This document shows positions 53,873 to 63,008 of a stretch of DNA of 64,000 bases, piece after piece. The stretch lies in the NCBI RefSeq assembly GCF_050749805.1, contig NZ_CP192738.1, forward strand, positions 6,758,001 to 6,822,000, in the 5' to 3' direction. This stretch comes from Hahella sp018986435. Lineage in GTDB: Bacteria; Pseudomonadota; Gammaproteobacteria; Pseudomonadales; Oleiphilaceae. The position numbers and the translations under genes are program-made. A model generated the notes under the pieces. That model did no database searches. It was not told the origin of the DNA and was given only the letters and a program-made list of their open reading frames with translations. The stretch's first letter is position 1, and each line of letters starts with the position of its first letter.

Positions 53873-54874
53873 CTAGGATTTTTCTTTGAAGGCTTTGTTA
53901 TTGGCCCAGGTCATCATCGCGATGATCAGGAACAACAGCCATGCGACTGCGGACGCCGTGCCGAAATCGCTCTCGATATAAGCGGTGGCGTACATGTGCA
54001 TCGCCGCCGTTTTACCCGCCTGATCCGGCCCGCCGATACTGGTGCCGCCCGGTCCCAGCCCGCCAGTGAGAATAAATGGCTCCTCGAAAAGCTGCAGGTT
54101 GCCGATGATGCTAAGCGTGATCGCCAGGAACATCATGGGACGCAGCAACGGCACGGTGATATGCCAGAATTGCTGGCGGCGGCTGGCGCCGTCGATGCTC
54201 GCGGCTTCATACAGATCCTTGGGAATAGTCTGCAGCGCGGACAGGTACAACACCGTGTTCCAGCCCACGTAACGCCACCAGACAACGAATGAAATCACCC
54301 ACTTGGTGTAACCGGGATCGTTCCAGTCAATGTTCTCTGTTGGAAACACCCAGCTCAGAGGCCTGAGACCGGCGACTTCCCACTGTCCCATTTGCGTCAG
54401 CAGCACATTGATCAGCCCGTAGTCGCGGGAGAATAACGAGGTGAACACCAGGGAAATCGCCACCGTGGAGGTGATAAACGGCAGGAAATACAGGCCCACT
54501 ACCGCATTGCGCCAGCGCGACAACCGGGTGTGCAGGAAAAACGCCAGGGGTATCGCCGCGAGGTGTTGGGGAACTCCACTCACCAGTGCGATCCAGAACG
54601 TGTTGTAGAGCGACTTGTGAAACCAGTCGTCCGTGAGCACGAACGTGAAGTTCTCAAAACCGACCCATTTCATTCCGCCCAAACCCGTGGACGGGTCCCA
54701 ATAATGAAAAGACAGATAGATCGTGAACAGCAACGGAAACAGCCCGAATACTGCGAACAGGATGAAAAACGGGCTGATAAACACATAGGGCGCCGTTTTT
54801 CGGGTCAGCCATCTGCGTCTGCTTTTTACTGGCGCCGCCGCTGGCGTCTCCCGCCGCTCCATAACCGCCGACAT
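53873..54874 (-). CDS. CUT1-type sugar ABC permease (MalF-like)
   Basis: The 333-residue protein has a basic cytoplasmic N-terminus (to about 28), six membrane helices starting APYVFISPFFILFAVFGLFP, and the EAA loop EAASIDGASRRQQFWHITVP. A long periplasmic segment follows helix 3, as in several cellobiose-type permeases. Two in-frame ATG (54874 and 54862) are possible. Follows the binding protein by 58 bases. Confidence 0.93.
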   Translation of the reverse strand: MSAVMERRETPAAAPVKSRRRWLTRKTAPYVFISPFFILFAVFGLFPLLFTIYLSFHYWDPSTGLGGMKWVGFENFTFVLTDDWFHKSLYNTFWIALVSGVPQHLAAIPLAFFLHTRLSRWRNAVVGLYFLPFITSTVAISLVFTSLFSRDYGLINVLLTQMGQWEVAGLRPLSWVFPTENIDWNDPGYTKWVISFVVWWRYVGWNTVLYLSALQTIPKDLYEAASIDGASRRQQFWHITVPLLRPMMFLAITLSIIGNLQLFEEPFILTGGLGPGGTSIGGPDQAGKTAAMHMYATAYIESDFGTASAVAWLLFLIIAMMTWANNKAFKEKS

Positions 54875-54932
54875 TACCGGGCCTCCACTAAGTCTGACAG
54901 GGACTTTGGTTGTTCGCGCATCTCAGGCCCGC

Positions 54933-56171
54933 TCAGTAGCGGACCCTGCGTTTGATGAGCTTATGCGCATCCGCCAGCGCTTCCTTGATATCTTTATCGT
55001 GCAGCAGCACTTTATCCAGCTCGGCGTTGACGATCTCATCGGCGATGGTGTCGTACTTGTTCACAGTAATGGCGGGTATGCGATCCGCCGCTTCTTTCCA
55101 CTGAACCCGGGCCTTTTGTCCCCCCAGAAATTCGATGGGCTGTTGCAGAAACTGATCGTTCTGCGCCGTAACCAGGGCGGGAAACGCATCCAGCTTGTGA
55201 AACGCCTCCAGCTGCATGCTTTTGTTCAACGCCAGAAAGCGGATAAATTCCCACGCCTCGTGTTTGTGCTGCGCCTTGGCGGGAATGGCGTAAAAAGAGC
55301 CGCCCCAGCTGGCGTAGACATTGTCGGGCAGTTGCTTGCTGCGCCACAGTCCGGCGGACTCCGGCGCAATCCAGTTGGCGAGATGCCCCGCCACCCAGGA
55401 GCCCATCATCTGCGTAGCGATCTGCCCCCGTCGCAACCCTTCCGTCCACTCGCTGGTCCAGGCTTTGACCTTGGCGTCGATGCCGGCGTCACGAGCCGCT
55501 TTCGCCACTTTGAACGCTTTTTCGAAGCGGGGACTGGTCACCAGGGAGTGGTTTTCCTTGTCAAAAAAGATGCCTTCACCGTCTTCCAGATCCGAACGGA
55601 TGATGATGTCCTTCAGGTCGCCGGCGTGCGCCACCATGTACGCGCCGGTTTTTTCCTTCACTTTTTTCCCCGCCTCAATAAAAGCGTCCCAATTATTTGA
55701 GAAAGCGCTTTCATCCACTCCCGCCTTTTGTAGCAGGTCCTGGCGGTAAAACAAAGCGCCCGGACCGATATCCACCGGAATCGCCGCCAGATTGCCTTCT
55801 CCGCCGGTGGCCTGCGGAAGGGTGAACCTGGCGAATTGATCCTGATATTGCATGGCGTTGTAGGGAGGCTTGGATAAATCTTCAATGCCGCCGGACGCGG
55901 CGAATTTGCCAATAAATCCGACTTCCACCGCCATGACGTCAGGCAGGTTGGAGCCGGTGGCGAGAGAGGTGGTCATCGCATTGTGGTGATCGCCGAAAGC
56001 CAGACTGACCAGCTTGATCTCCACGTCAGGATGCGCTTCCTGATATAACGGTATGGCGGCTTTAATGCCTCTGTCCAGATCTGGAAATGAAGCCACTTCC
56101 AGAGTCACGGTTTGCGCGGCGACGCTTCCCGACATGGCCGCGCTCAACAGAAGAGCATGCATGATCTTCAT
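54933..56171 (-). CDS. CUT1-type periplasmic sugar-binding protein
   Basis: The 412-residue protein has a short signal peptide (MKIMHALLLSAAMSGSVAAQ) and the family 1 solute-binding fold: TSLATGSNLPDVMAVEVGFI, PVDIGPGALFYRQDLLQKAG and ASWGGSFYAIPAKAQ. No lipobox is present, so it is free in the periplasm. ATG 56171 has AGGAGA 9 bases upstream. It is the first gene of the operon and lies behind a strong promoter with a LacI-type operator. Ligand is most likely a beta-glucoside, as the operon includes a GH1 enzyme. Confidence 0.93.
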   Translation of the reverse strand: MKIMHALLLSAAMSGSVAAQTVTLEVASFPDLDRGIKAAIPLYQEAHPDVEIKLVSLAFGDHHNAMTTSLATGSNLPDVMAVEVGFIGKFAASGGIEDLSKPPYNAMQYQDQFARFTLPQATGGEGNLAAIPVDIGPGALFYRQDLLQKAGVDESAFSNNWDAFIEAGKKVKEKTGAYMVAHAGDLKDIIIRSDLEDGEGIFFDKENHSLVTSPRFEKAFKVAKAARDAGIDAKVKAWTSEWTEGLRRGQIATQMMGSWVAGHLANWIAPESAGLWRSKQLPDNVYASWGGSFYAIPAKAQHKHEAWEFIRFLALNKSMQLEAFHKLDAFPALVTAQNDQFLQQPIEFLGGQKARVQWKEAADRIPAITVNKYDTIADEIVNAELDKVLLHDKDIKEALADAHKLIKRRVRY

Positions 56172-56266
56172 CTTATTATTCTCCTGGGCCGGAGCCCTTA
56201 CATCGAGGTTGGTTTTTGTGCTTATTCTATTCATCAATGCACTGTGTTATTTTGACAAAAACGTAA

Positions 56267-56280
56267 TGAAAACGTTTTCA
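56267..56280. promoter_or_regulatory. LacI-type operator of the CUT1/GH1 operon
   Basis: TGAAAACGTTTTCA is a perfect 14-bp palindrome centred on CG, the usual LacI-family form. It lies 12 bases downstream of the -10 of the CUT1 operon and between that operon and the divergent LacI gene at 56492. Confidence 0.8.
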
Positions 56281-56292
56281 AACACAGCAATT

Positions 56293-56321
56293 TTATAACG
56301 TCGTGCAAATACGCTTGTCAA
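56293..56321 (-). promoter_or_regulatory. Sigma-70 promoter of the CUT1/GH1 operon
   Basis: On the minus strand, perfect TTGACA (56321-56316), a 17-base spacer and TTATAA (56298-56293). A transcript would start near 56286, just before the operator. Confidence 0.8.
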
Positions 56322-56491
56322 TAAAAAAATGAAAATATCCGGAAATTTCATTTATTATCAGAACCGTACGAGCACACGCCGGGCACGAATCCGTTCTTAT
56401 ACGATTCAGCGGCCGCATGCGAAGTGAAGAGTGACGTATGCGCATATCTTCCAGGGAATGACAGGATTTCGACGGGCTATGGGAGTTTAGC

Positions 56492-57544
56492 TTGGAACAG
56501 ACAATCAGAAAAAATACAGTAAAGAAGAAGCGACTCGGCGCACAGCCGGCAGCCTCCACCGTCACCGAAGTGGCGAAGCGGGCGGGTGTTTCCGTCAGCA
56601 CCGTTTCCCGTATTCTCAACGGCACCGCCCGGGTATCCGATGACAAACGCAGATCCGTGGAGCGGGCGATTGAGGACCTGAACTTCAAGCCCAATGTGCT
56701 GGCGCAAAGCCTCAAAAGCGGCCAGTCGATGACGATTGGCGTTATCACTCAGGCGGTGGAAAGCCCCTTCTTCAACGAGCTGCTCAAAGGCATTGAGGAA
56801 GGCCTGCAGGGATCAGGCTACGCCTCACTGATGGCCAGCGGCCACTGGAACAGCCAGAGCGAAATTGAACGCATCCGCCTGCTGATCGCACGACGGGTGG
56901 ACGGCATTATTCTGCTGACCGGCAATCTCAACAACGAACAGATTCTGGATCTGGCCTCACAGACTCCCATCGTCGCCGTCGGGCATACCGCCCACTCGGA
57001 TAACGCCGCCTCTATCTTTATAGACAGCCGCATGGGCGGTTACCTGGCGACCAAGCATTTGATTTCTCTGGGTCATCGCAGAATCGCGCATATTCAGGGC
57101 CCGCAGGAACAGCACGACGCCAGTAACCGGCTGCATGGCTACAAAATGGCGCTGGAAGAAGCGGGCATCGCCTTTGACGAAGACTTGCTGGCGCAAGGCG
57201 ACTTTATCGAGCCCGGCGGCCTGATGGCGATGAACCGGCTGCTCGACAAAGGCGTTTCTTTCAGCGCCGTCTTCTGCGCCAACGATCAGACCGCCTACGG
57301 CGCCCGTCTGGCCCTGTACCGCCGGGGCATCCGCGTGCCTGAGGACATGTCTCTGATCGGCTTCGACGATCTGCCCATGTCGTCCTACACCACCCCTCCC
57401 CTCACCACGATCCGGCAACCGGTTTACGAAGTCGGGCAAACCGCGGCGAAGCGGCTGCTGCGCCTGATTCGCGGCGAAGGCGCGGAGTCCGTCAATTTGA
57501 ATGTGGAGCTGGTGATCAGAGAGTCCACGCGTCGCCTGGGCTAA
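56492..57544 (+). CDS. LacI-family regulator of the CUT1/GH1 operon
   Basis: The 350-residue protein has a basic N-terminal extension of about 20 residues, then the helix-turn-helix VTEVAKRAGVSVSTVSRILN and hinge KPNVLAQSLKSGQS, and a sugar-binding core (TIGVITQAVESPFFNELLKG, LIGFDDLPMSSYTTPPLTTI). No ATG is available before residue about 80, so TTG 56492 is used; GGGAG lies 6 bases upstream. It is divergent from the CUT1 operon, with the perfect palindrome between them, and is its likely repressor. A TTG start suggests low expression. Confidence 0.9.
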   Translation: MEQTIRKNTVKKKRLGAQPAASTVTEVAKRAGVSVSTVSRILNGTARVSDDKRRSVERAIEDLNFKPNVLAQSLKSGQSMTIGVITQAVESPFFNELLKGIEEGLQGSGYASLMASGHWNSQSEIERIRLLIARRVDGIILLTGNLNNEQILDLASQTPIVAVGHTAHSDNAASIFIDSRMGGYLATKHLISLGHRRIAHIQGPQEQHDASNRLHGYKMALEEAGIAFDEDLLAQGDFIEPGGLMAMNRLLDKGVSFSAVFCANDQTAYGARLALYRRGIRVPEDMSLIGFDDLPMSSYTTPPLTTIRQPVYEVGQTAAKRLLRLIRGEGAESVNLNVELVIRESTRRLG

Positions 57545-57567
57545 AGGCCTAAGCGACGCGTTCGGCG

Positions 57568-58584
57568 TTAAAGCTCGAACTCATTGAGATAATTGTCCCG
57601 CCACAGCGCCGACATCATTCCCTGATCGACGTTGCCGCCGGTCAGGATCACCAGCAGGCGCTTTTTGCCGCTGCGGCCTTTCAGCCACTGGCGCACGGCG
57701 TCCATGGTCATGGCGCTGGTGGGTTCGATATGCAGCTTGAGCAAGTGCGTCAACCATTGCGTCCAAAACGCAATGCGCTGCTCTTCTACTTCATACAGGG
57801 CGTCCAGTTGTCGAATATATTCAAAAGTGATGTCGCCCACCGCCAGGGTTCTGGCGCCGTCGGCCAAGGTGTCCGGAGTGGCGCTCAAGCGATGAATCCT
57901 GTTTTCCCGTAGAGAAATCGCCGCATCATTGGCCTGTAAGGGCTCCGCCGCGATCACCTCCGCTTTCGGCGCAAGCGCCCGCGTCGCAATCAATGTGCCG
58001 GAAACCAACCCGCCGCCGCCGCAGGGCGCAAACACCGCATCCACTTCCCCCAGTTCATGCAGCGCCTCATAAGCAGCAGTGCCCTGACCGCAGATGACCT
58101 GCTCGTGATTGTAGGGGGGAATCCAATACACGCCGGGGTCTTTGGCCGCTTCCAGCACTCGCTCGTCCACTTCGGCGCGGGTCGCGCACAAGGCGACTTC
58201 GGCGCCATAGGACTCCGTGGCGCGTGCTTTAACCCGGGAGACATTCTCCGGCATGAAAATCGTCGATGGGATGCCAAACAAACTCGACGCCCAGGCCACC
58301 GCCTGCGCATGATTGCCTGAGCTGTTGGCGATGATGCGCTCTGGTCTGCGACCGTTCTCCAGCAGCCAGCGCACTGTGTTGCACCCGCCGCGGGCCTTGA
58401 ACGCGCCGACTTTCTGCAGGCATTCAGCTTTGAAATAAACCTCATGTCCCAGCCACTGGTTCAGCAAAGACGAGCTGACTAACGGCGTTTCCAGGGTATA
58501 CCCGTGTATTCTGCGTTTGGCTTGCGCAATGTCTGCGATGCCCAAAGTCCGATCATGCTCTAACGTCGTCACTATCCTGTCCAC
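57568..58584 (-). CDS. PLP-dependent threonine/serine dehydratase-like enzyme
   Basis: The 338-residue protein is a fold-type II PLP enzyme. The PLP lysine is Lys63 in KVGAFKARGG, followed by NSSGNHAQAVAWAS and the glycine loop CGGGGLVSG. It has no C-terminal ACT domain, so it resembles catabolic threonine dehydratase or serine racemase. Beta-elimination of Ser/Thr (or hydroxy-amino acid racemisation) is expected; the exact substrate is open. Start codon is GTG 58584 or GTG 58572. Convergent with the LacI gene, 23 bases apart. Confidence 0.87.
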   Translation of the reverse strand: MDRIVTTLEHDRTLGIADIAQAKRRIHGYTLETPLVSSSLLNQWLGHEVYFKAECLQKVGAFKARGGCNTVRWLLENGRRPERIIANSSGNHAQAVAWASSLFGIPSTIFMPENVSRVKARATESYGAEVALCATRAEVDERVLEAAKDPGVYWIPPYNHEQVICGQGTAAYEALHELGEVDAVFAPCGGGGLVSGTLIATRALAPKAEVIAAEPLQANDAAISLRENRIHRLSATPDTLADGARTLAVGDITFEYIRQLDALYEVEEQRIAFWTQWLTHLLKLHIEPTSAMTMDAVRQWLKGRSGKKRLLVILTGGNVDQGMMSALWRDNYLNEFEL

Positions 58585-58782
58585 CTTAAATCAGCGTTAC
58601 TGAATTCATTCCTGACAAGCGTCGCCCCACCGCCTCCCTCGTTCCTGTACGTTCTGATACAAAACCGAGATAGAGCTCTACATGGCCAGCCACTTAAATA
58701 GCGCCGTCGGTGGGCGCTGCCGCACCAACAAATTAGCTTACGCCGGGAAAAGCGTAAATCTGTTTTTGAAGTGGAGTTTGGA

Positions 58783-60375
58783 ATGAGTCCTCATAAAGTT
58801 CTGTCCTTGAGCGCAATGCTTGGCATGGTCGCCCTGTCTCACGTCGCGCTTGCGAAGGAACCCGTTACGGCCAGAATCATCGGCGGCGATCAATCAGCCG
58901 GCGGCTATCCCTGGATGCTGTCTATCCAGAATTCGACCCTGGGCGATCATTTTTGCGGCGGCAGCCTGATCGCGGAACGTTGGGCGTTGTCCGCCGCGCA
59001 CTGTATCGGCGACGAGCCGGCTGACTCGGTGTTCGTCGTCGCTGGCGATTTTGATCTCAAATCGCAGGACAAAGGACAACAGCGCGTCGGCGTAAAACGC
59101 TTTGTGCATGCTCTGGGCGATCCTTATGGCGACCTGATGCTGCTGGAGCTGAAAGAAGCGGTCAAACATCCGGTCATTCCCCTGGCGGACGAAGCAACAA
59201 TGGCGTCGCTGACCGCCGGCGCCACGTTTAAAGTCATGGGTTGGGGCAATATGTCCGCTGACGGCGCCGACTATCCTGACAAGCTGCGCCAGACAGAGGT
59301 TCCTCTCTACGATCAGGCCGGGTGCGCAACCGCCTATAGCGCAATAGGAGGAAAGATAGACAACACCATGGTGTGCGCCGGCTACCCAAAGGGGGGAAAA
59401 GATACCTGCGACGGCGACAGTGGCGGCCCCATGCTATGGGACAACCATGGCGTCCTGACTCAGGTTGGCGTAGTCAGTTTTGGCGAAGGCTGCGCCAAAG
59501 CTGGTTTTCCCGGTGTTTACGCCCGGGTCGCCACCTTTAATACGTGGATCAAAGAGCAAATGGCGCAGGCGGACGGTCTTGCAATCAACCAGACAGACTT
59601 CAGACAGATCAGCGCCGGCTACAAGCTGCAGAAGACGCTGACGCTCACCAACAACAGCCAAAAAGACATGGTATTACAGGGGCTCAGCTTATCCGGAGAC
59701 AGCGGCTATCAGATTGACGCCGCCGCCTGCGACAATGCGATGCTGAAACCCGGCGCCGTCTGTAATCTGGTCCTGACGCTCCAGTTCGCGGAAACCGGGC
59801 GTAAAACCACGAAGCTGACAATCAATAGCACGGACAGCGCGCATCCGAACTGGACCTACGTCTTCTCGGCGCAGTCCATCCACAGCGCCGACTTCAAACT
59901 GGGGCAAAACGCCACCTTCGTTTGGGGACAGAGCCAGGAAGGCGACTGGACTCAGCGCGAAGAAGACGGCAAGCAGACGCTGACCGCAGAGTTGAGTGAG
60001 GATAAAAGCGAGTCGTTGCTGCTAACCCACTTTAGCGGCAAAGGCGTTTTCAGCTTCGAATGGAAAATCGATAATGGCGCCGCCGAGGACCTCAATTTAT
60101 ACATCGATGGCCAGCGCATATTTGACGCCAAAGCGGAAGGCGAATATAAGCGAATCAGTCACACCCTGAACGATGGCCAGCATACAGTGTCCTGGTCGTT
60201 CCAGGACGTCACCGAACAGACCTCGGGCGAAAACAAACGCGCCCATATTCGCGCCATCGCCCTGAACGCTTCTGACAGCCAAGGTAAAAAAGGCGGTGGC
60301 GGCGCCATGGGCTTTCTGTTGCCGGCTCTCGCCCTGCTATGGCTGGCGCGCCGCAGCCTGAGCAGCCATCGTTAA
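58783..60375 (+). CDS. Trypsin-like serine protease with GlyGly-CTERM tail
   Basis: The 530-residue protein has a signal peptide, a short propeptide and activation site Arg31/Ile32 (AR-IIGG). The S1A triad is His73 (SAAHC), Asp117 (GDLML) and Ser213 (DTCDGDSGGP). Asp207, six residues before Ser213, predicts cutting after Arg/Lys. After about 270 come two beta-rich domains. The tail, Gly-rich KKGGGGAMG then a hydrophobic helix and RRSLSSHR, is a GlyGly-CTERM sorting signal, processed by rhombosortase in type II secretion bacteria such as Vibrio. ATG 58783 has GGAG 6 bases upstream. Confidence 0.93.
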   Translation: MSPHKVLSLSAMLGMVALSHVALAKEPVTARIIGGDQSAGGYPWMLSIQNSTLGDHFCGGSLIAERWALSAAHCIGDEPADSVFVVAGDFDLKSQDKGQQRVGVKRFVHALGDPYGDLMLLELKEAVKHPVIPLADEATMASLTAGATFKVMGWGNMSADGADYPDKLRQTEVPLYDQAGCATAYSAIGGKIDNTMVCAGYPKGGKDTCDGDSGGPMLWDNHGVLTQVGVVSFGEGCAKAGFPGVYARVATFNTWIKEQMAQADGLAINQTDFRQISAGYKLQKTLTLTNNSQKDMVLQGLSLSGDSGYQIDAAACDNAMLKPGAVCNLVLTLQFAETGRKTTKLTINSTDSAHPNWTYVFSAQSIHSADFKLGQNATFVWGQSQEGDWTQREEDGKQTLTAELSEDKSESLLLTHFSGKGVFSFEWKIDNGAAEDLNLYIDGQRIFDAKAEGEYKRISHTLNDGQHTVSWSFQDVTEQTSGENKRAHIRAIALNASDSQGKKGGGGAMGFLLPALALLWLARRSLSSHR

Positions 60376-60398
60376 TCCAAATGCAGGAGGTCGCCGCA

Positions 60399-60794
60399 AT
60401 GAGCGATTGCTATTCTTACCAAAGAACGAAAGCGCACCGCAGAATAATATTAGCCCTTGGACTGACGTTATCTATGGCGGCGACGTCAGGATACGCCGAA
60501 GATACAGAGACGCCGCAAACCGGCGTTCCCCTGAGCCGACCCGCCGTGCTGCAGTCCGTGTCGATTCAACTGGATCAGTTGGTCTTCAGCGTTAAGAGTA
60601 CAGGATGCACGCGGCGGGATGATTTCCGGCTTTTCTGGGAAGGTCCAGATCTGACAGTAGTGCGCTTGAAGCCGGATTTATGCCGCAAAAAGGCCCACTG
60701 GGCGACCTTTTCCTTACCCTTGACCGACCCGGAGCTACAGGAGTGGGAAAGCCTGTATATCAATAACCCTTTGGTTATCCACTCCGGGCCCTGA
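60399..60794 (+). CDS. Small exported protein of unknown function
   Basis: The 131-residue product has a basic N-terminus and signal peptide (RRIILALGLTLSMAATSGYA). The mature part has two Cys in KSTGCTRRDDFRLFW and LKPDLCRKK that could form a disulfide. I recognise no named family, though the C-x-x-x-DDF...PDLCR pattern looks like a conserved motif. AGGAGG lies 8 bases before ATG 60399. It begins 23 bases after the protease and precedes the two-component genes, so it could be part of either group. Confidence 0.65.
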   Translation: MSDCYSYQRTKAHRRIILALGLTLSMAATSGYAEDTETPQTGVPLSRPAVLQSVSIQLDQLVFSVKSTGCTRRDDFRLFWEGPDLTVVRLKPDLCRKKAHWATFSLPLTDPELQEWESLYINNPLVIHSGP

Positions 60795-60873
60795 TGCGAA
60801 CGCGCGCCCGGTGACGACGCATAGCCCGGGCGCTGGCCTGATGTCAGCGGAAATAGAATGGAGAAAACGAAGC

Positions 60874-61608
60874 ATGAAAGTAACTGAGCGGCTGCTACTG
60901 GTGGATGACGACAAAAGCCTGACCCGGCTGGTTCGCCAGTTTCTGGAGCAGAACGGCTTTTCCGTCCATGTGATTCACGACGGAGAGTCCGCCGTGGCCT
61001 GGCTGGAGCGCAATCAGCCGCAACTCATTATTTTGGATGTCATGCTGCCGGGCATGGATGGTTTATCAGTGTGCCGGGAAGTCAGAACGCACTATAAAGG
61101 CCCCATCATCATGCTGACCTCCCTGGATGACGACATCGACGAAGTCGCCGGACTGGAGGTCGGCGCCGATGACTATCTGGCCAAACCGGTCAAATCCAGG
61201 GTGCTGCTGGCGCATATCCGCGCTCAGTTGCGTCGCGTCGAAACCTACTCCGCACAGGATTCGGACGCCGCTGCGTCACAGGAAAGCGCAGCCGTTCATA
61301 TCGGGGATCTGGTCATCAATCCCAACGCCAGAACGGTAGTCAAAGCCGGAAACGCCATCGACTTCACCACGGCGGAGTTCAACCTGCTTTATTACCTCGC
61401 CAGGCAGGCGGGCTCAGTGATCTCACGCGACCTGGTGTATCGGGAAATATTCAACCTGGAGTATGACGGACTTGACCGCTCCATCGACTTGCGCGTCTCG
61501 CGTATTCGCAAACGTCTTGGCGACGATCCCAAACACCCGCGCATAATCAAAACCGTCCGCGGAGAAGGCTATCTGTTTGTCGACGACGCCGATACAAGGG
61601 AGAGTTGA
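60874..61608 (+). CDS. OmpR-family response regulator (RstA-like)
   Basis: The 244-residue protein has a receiver domain with Asp11/Asp12, phospho-acceptor Asp55 (LIILDVMLPGMDG), and Lys104 in LAKPVKS. A C-terminal winged helix (VISRDLVYREIFNLEYDG, SIDLRVSRIRKRLGDDPKHP) binds DNA. ATG 60874 is used; the frame opens earlier at 60811 without a matching domain. The kinase gene begins 2 bases after its stop. RstA-like is by overall resemblance; targets unknown. Confidence 0.93.
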   Translation: MKVTERLLLVDDDKSLTRLVRQFLEQNGFSVHVIHDGESAVAWLERNQPQLIILDVMLPGMDGLSVCREVRTHYKGPIIMLTSLDDDIDEVAGLEVGADDYLAKPVKSRVLLAHIRAQLRRVETYSAQDSDAAASQESAAVHIGDLVINPNARTVVKAGNAIDFTTAEFNLLYYLARQAGSVISRDLVYREIFNLEYDGLDRSIDLRVSRIRKRLGDDPKHPRIIKTVRGEGYLFVDDADTRES

Positions 61609-61610
61609 GC

Positions 61611-63008
61611 ATGTTTCTGCGTTTTTACGCCGCCCTGGCGTTGTTGTTTTGCGTATGCTTTATCGCTTACGACTGGGCGTATCCCCTGTTGTGGTGGGAG
61701 AGCGCGCTTTCCGCCGAGGAATCCCGTCGTCATTCAGGAGAAGGTTTGCGGGAAGTCGCCGCGGAGCTGTCCGAGCAGGAAGCCACTGCGGCGGGCGACC
61801 GTTTGCTGGCCGCCGCCTCGGACCTGCTGGAAAGCGCGGACATAGCGCTACAGCCCTCTTATGAGCTGATCGAATACTCCATTCTGGAGAACAAGGACAT
61901 GAGTCTGACCCTTGATCAGCGTCGTCGCCTGATGGCGGGCGAATATCTGGTGACGGAGCGCAGCTCCCCGGATTCCTGGAGCGTGCAAACCGCCATCCCT
62001 GACAAAAATATGACGTTGGAGGCGGTATTCAAAGAGCAAGGCGACGGAGGTTCTTTCTATAGCTGGCTGGCGGGTTACGTTGTTCTTTACCTGAGCCTGT
62101 TGGCGGTAGTCCTGTACCTGCTCCTCGCCAGCGTGAAGCGGCCATTGCGGGAATCCATCTCCCAGGTCAGCGCCGCACTGCGTCGCATCAACGGTCTCTT
62201 CAATGGCCCCACCGGTCCCATTCAGTCCGCCGACGCGCCAGCGGAATTGCTGAAGCAGGCGTCAACCGTGGAACGTCATATCGCCCGGGAAAAAGAAAGC
62301 CGCGCCCGCCACTATGACGATCTGCGCGACCTGCTGCATGGCGTCGCTCACGAGTTCCGCAGCCCGATGGCGCGCATCAGCTTCGCGCTGGATCTGGCGG
62401 ATGACGAAACCACGAAAAACGCCCCGGATGCGGAAAATATCCGCACACTGCATCAGGAGATCAGCGGCGCGCTGGATGAACTGAGCGGCCTGGTGAAAGA
62501 AGTGCTCAGCTACTCCCGACTGGAGCATGGCCGCGGCGACCTGCAATGTGAGCCAGTCGCCGTATTGGATGTAGTGGAGGAGATTCTGTCCAAACAACGC
62601 AAGATGCATCCTCAGGTGGAGTTCATTACGCCAGCGGAGCCGACCACACAGGAAATTCAGGTGTGGGCGGATCGACGCTTATTCTCCCGCGCATTGGTGA
62701 ACCTGATCCGAAACGCCGCCCGTTTCGCCGACCACAGCGTCAGAATCAGCTGGCGCCTGACCGATACTCACTTCGAAATTCAAGTGGACGACGACGGCCC
62801 CGGCGTGCCGCCTGGCAAACGCCAACGCGTCTTCGAGCCATTCACTCGTCTCGACCCCAGCCGCTCACGGGATTCCGGCGGCGCCGGACTGGGTCTGGCG
62901 ATTGTAAAAAGTATTTCCACGTTACATGGCGGAACCGTAAGCGTGACCGACAGCCGACAAGGCGGCGCATGCTTCACCCTATGCTGGCCCAAGGAGCCGA
63001 CTCAATGA
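61611..63008 (+). CDS. Sensor histidine kinase (RstB-like)
   Basis: The 465-residue kinase has two membrane helices (about 3-20 and 150-174) that enclose a periplasmic sensor domain of about 125 residues, then a HAMP-like linker. His247 in GVAHEFRSPMARISF is the phosphorylation site, and the ATPase domain has LINLIRNAA-type N-box (VNLIRNAARFA), DDDGPGVPP and GGAGLGLAIVKS. ATG 61611 lies 2 bases after the regulator stop; TTG 61605 is an alternative. The ligand is unknown. Confidence 0.93.
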   Translation: MFLRFYAALALLFCVCFIAYDWAYPLLWWESALSAEESRRHSGEGLREVAAELSEQEATAAGDRLLAAASDLLESADIALQPSYELIEYSILENKDMSLTLDQRRRLMAGEYLVTERSSPDSWSVQTAIPDKNMTLEAVFKEQGDGGSFYSWLAGYVVLYLSLLAVVLYLLLASVKRPLRESISQVSAALRRINGLFNGPTGPIQSADAPAELLKQASTVERHIAREKESRARHYDDLRDLLHGVAHEFRSPMARISFALDLADDETTKNAPDAENIRTLHQEISGALDELSGLVKEVLSYSRLEHGRGDLQCEPVAVLDVVEEILSKQRKMHPQVEFITPAEPTTQEIQVWADRRLFSRALVNLIRNAARFADHSVRISWRLTDTHFEIQVDDDGPGVPPGKRQRVFEPFTRLDPSRSRDSGGAGLGLAIVKSISTLHGGTVSVTDSRQGGACFTLCWPKEPTQ

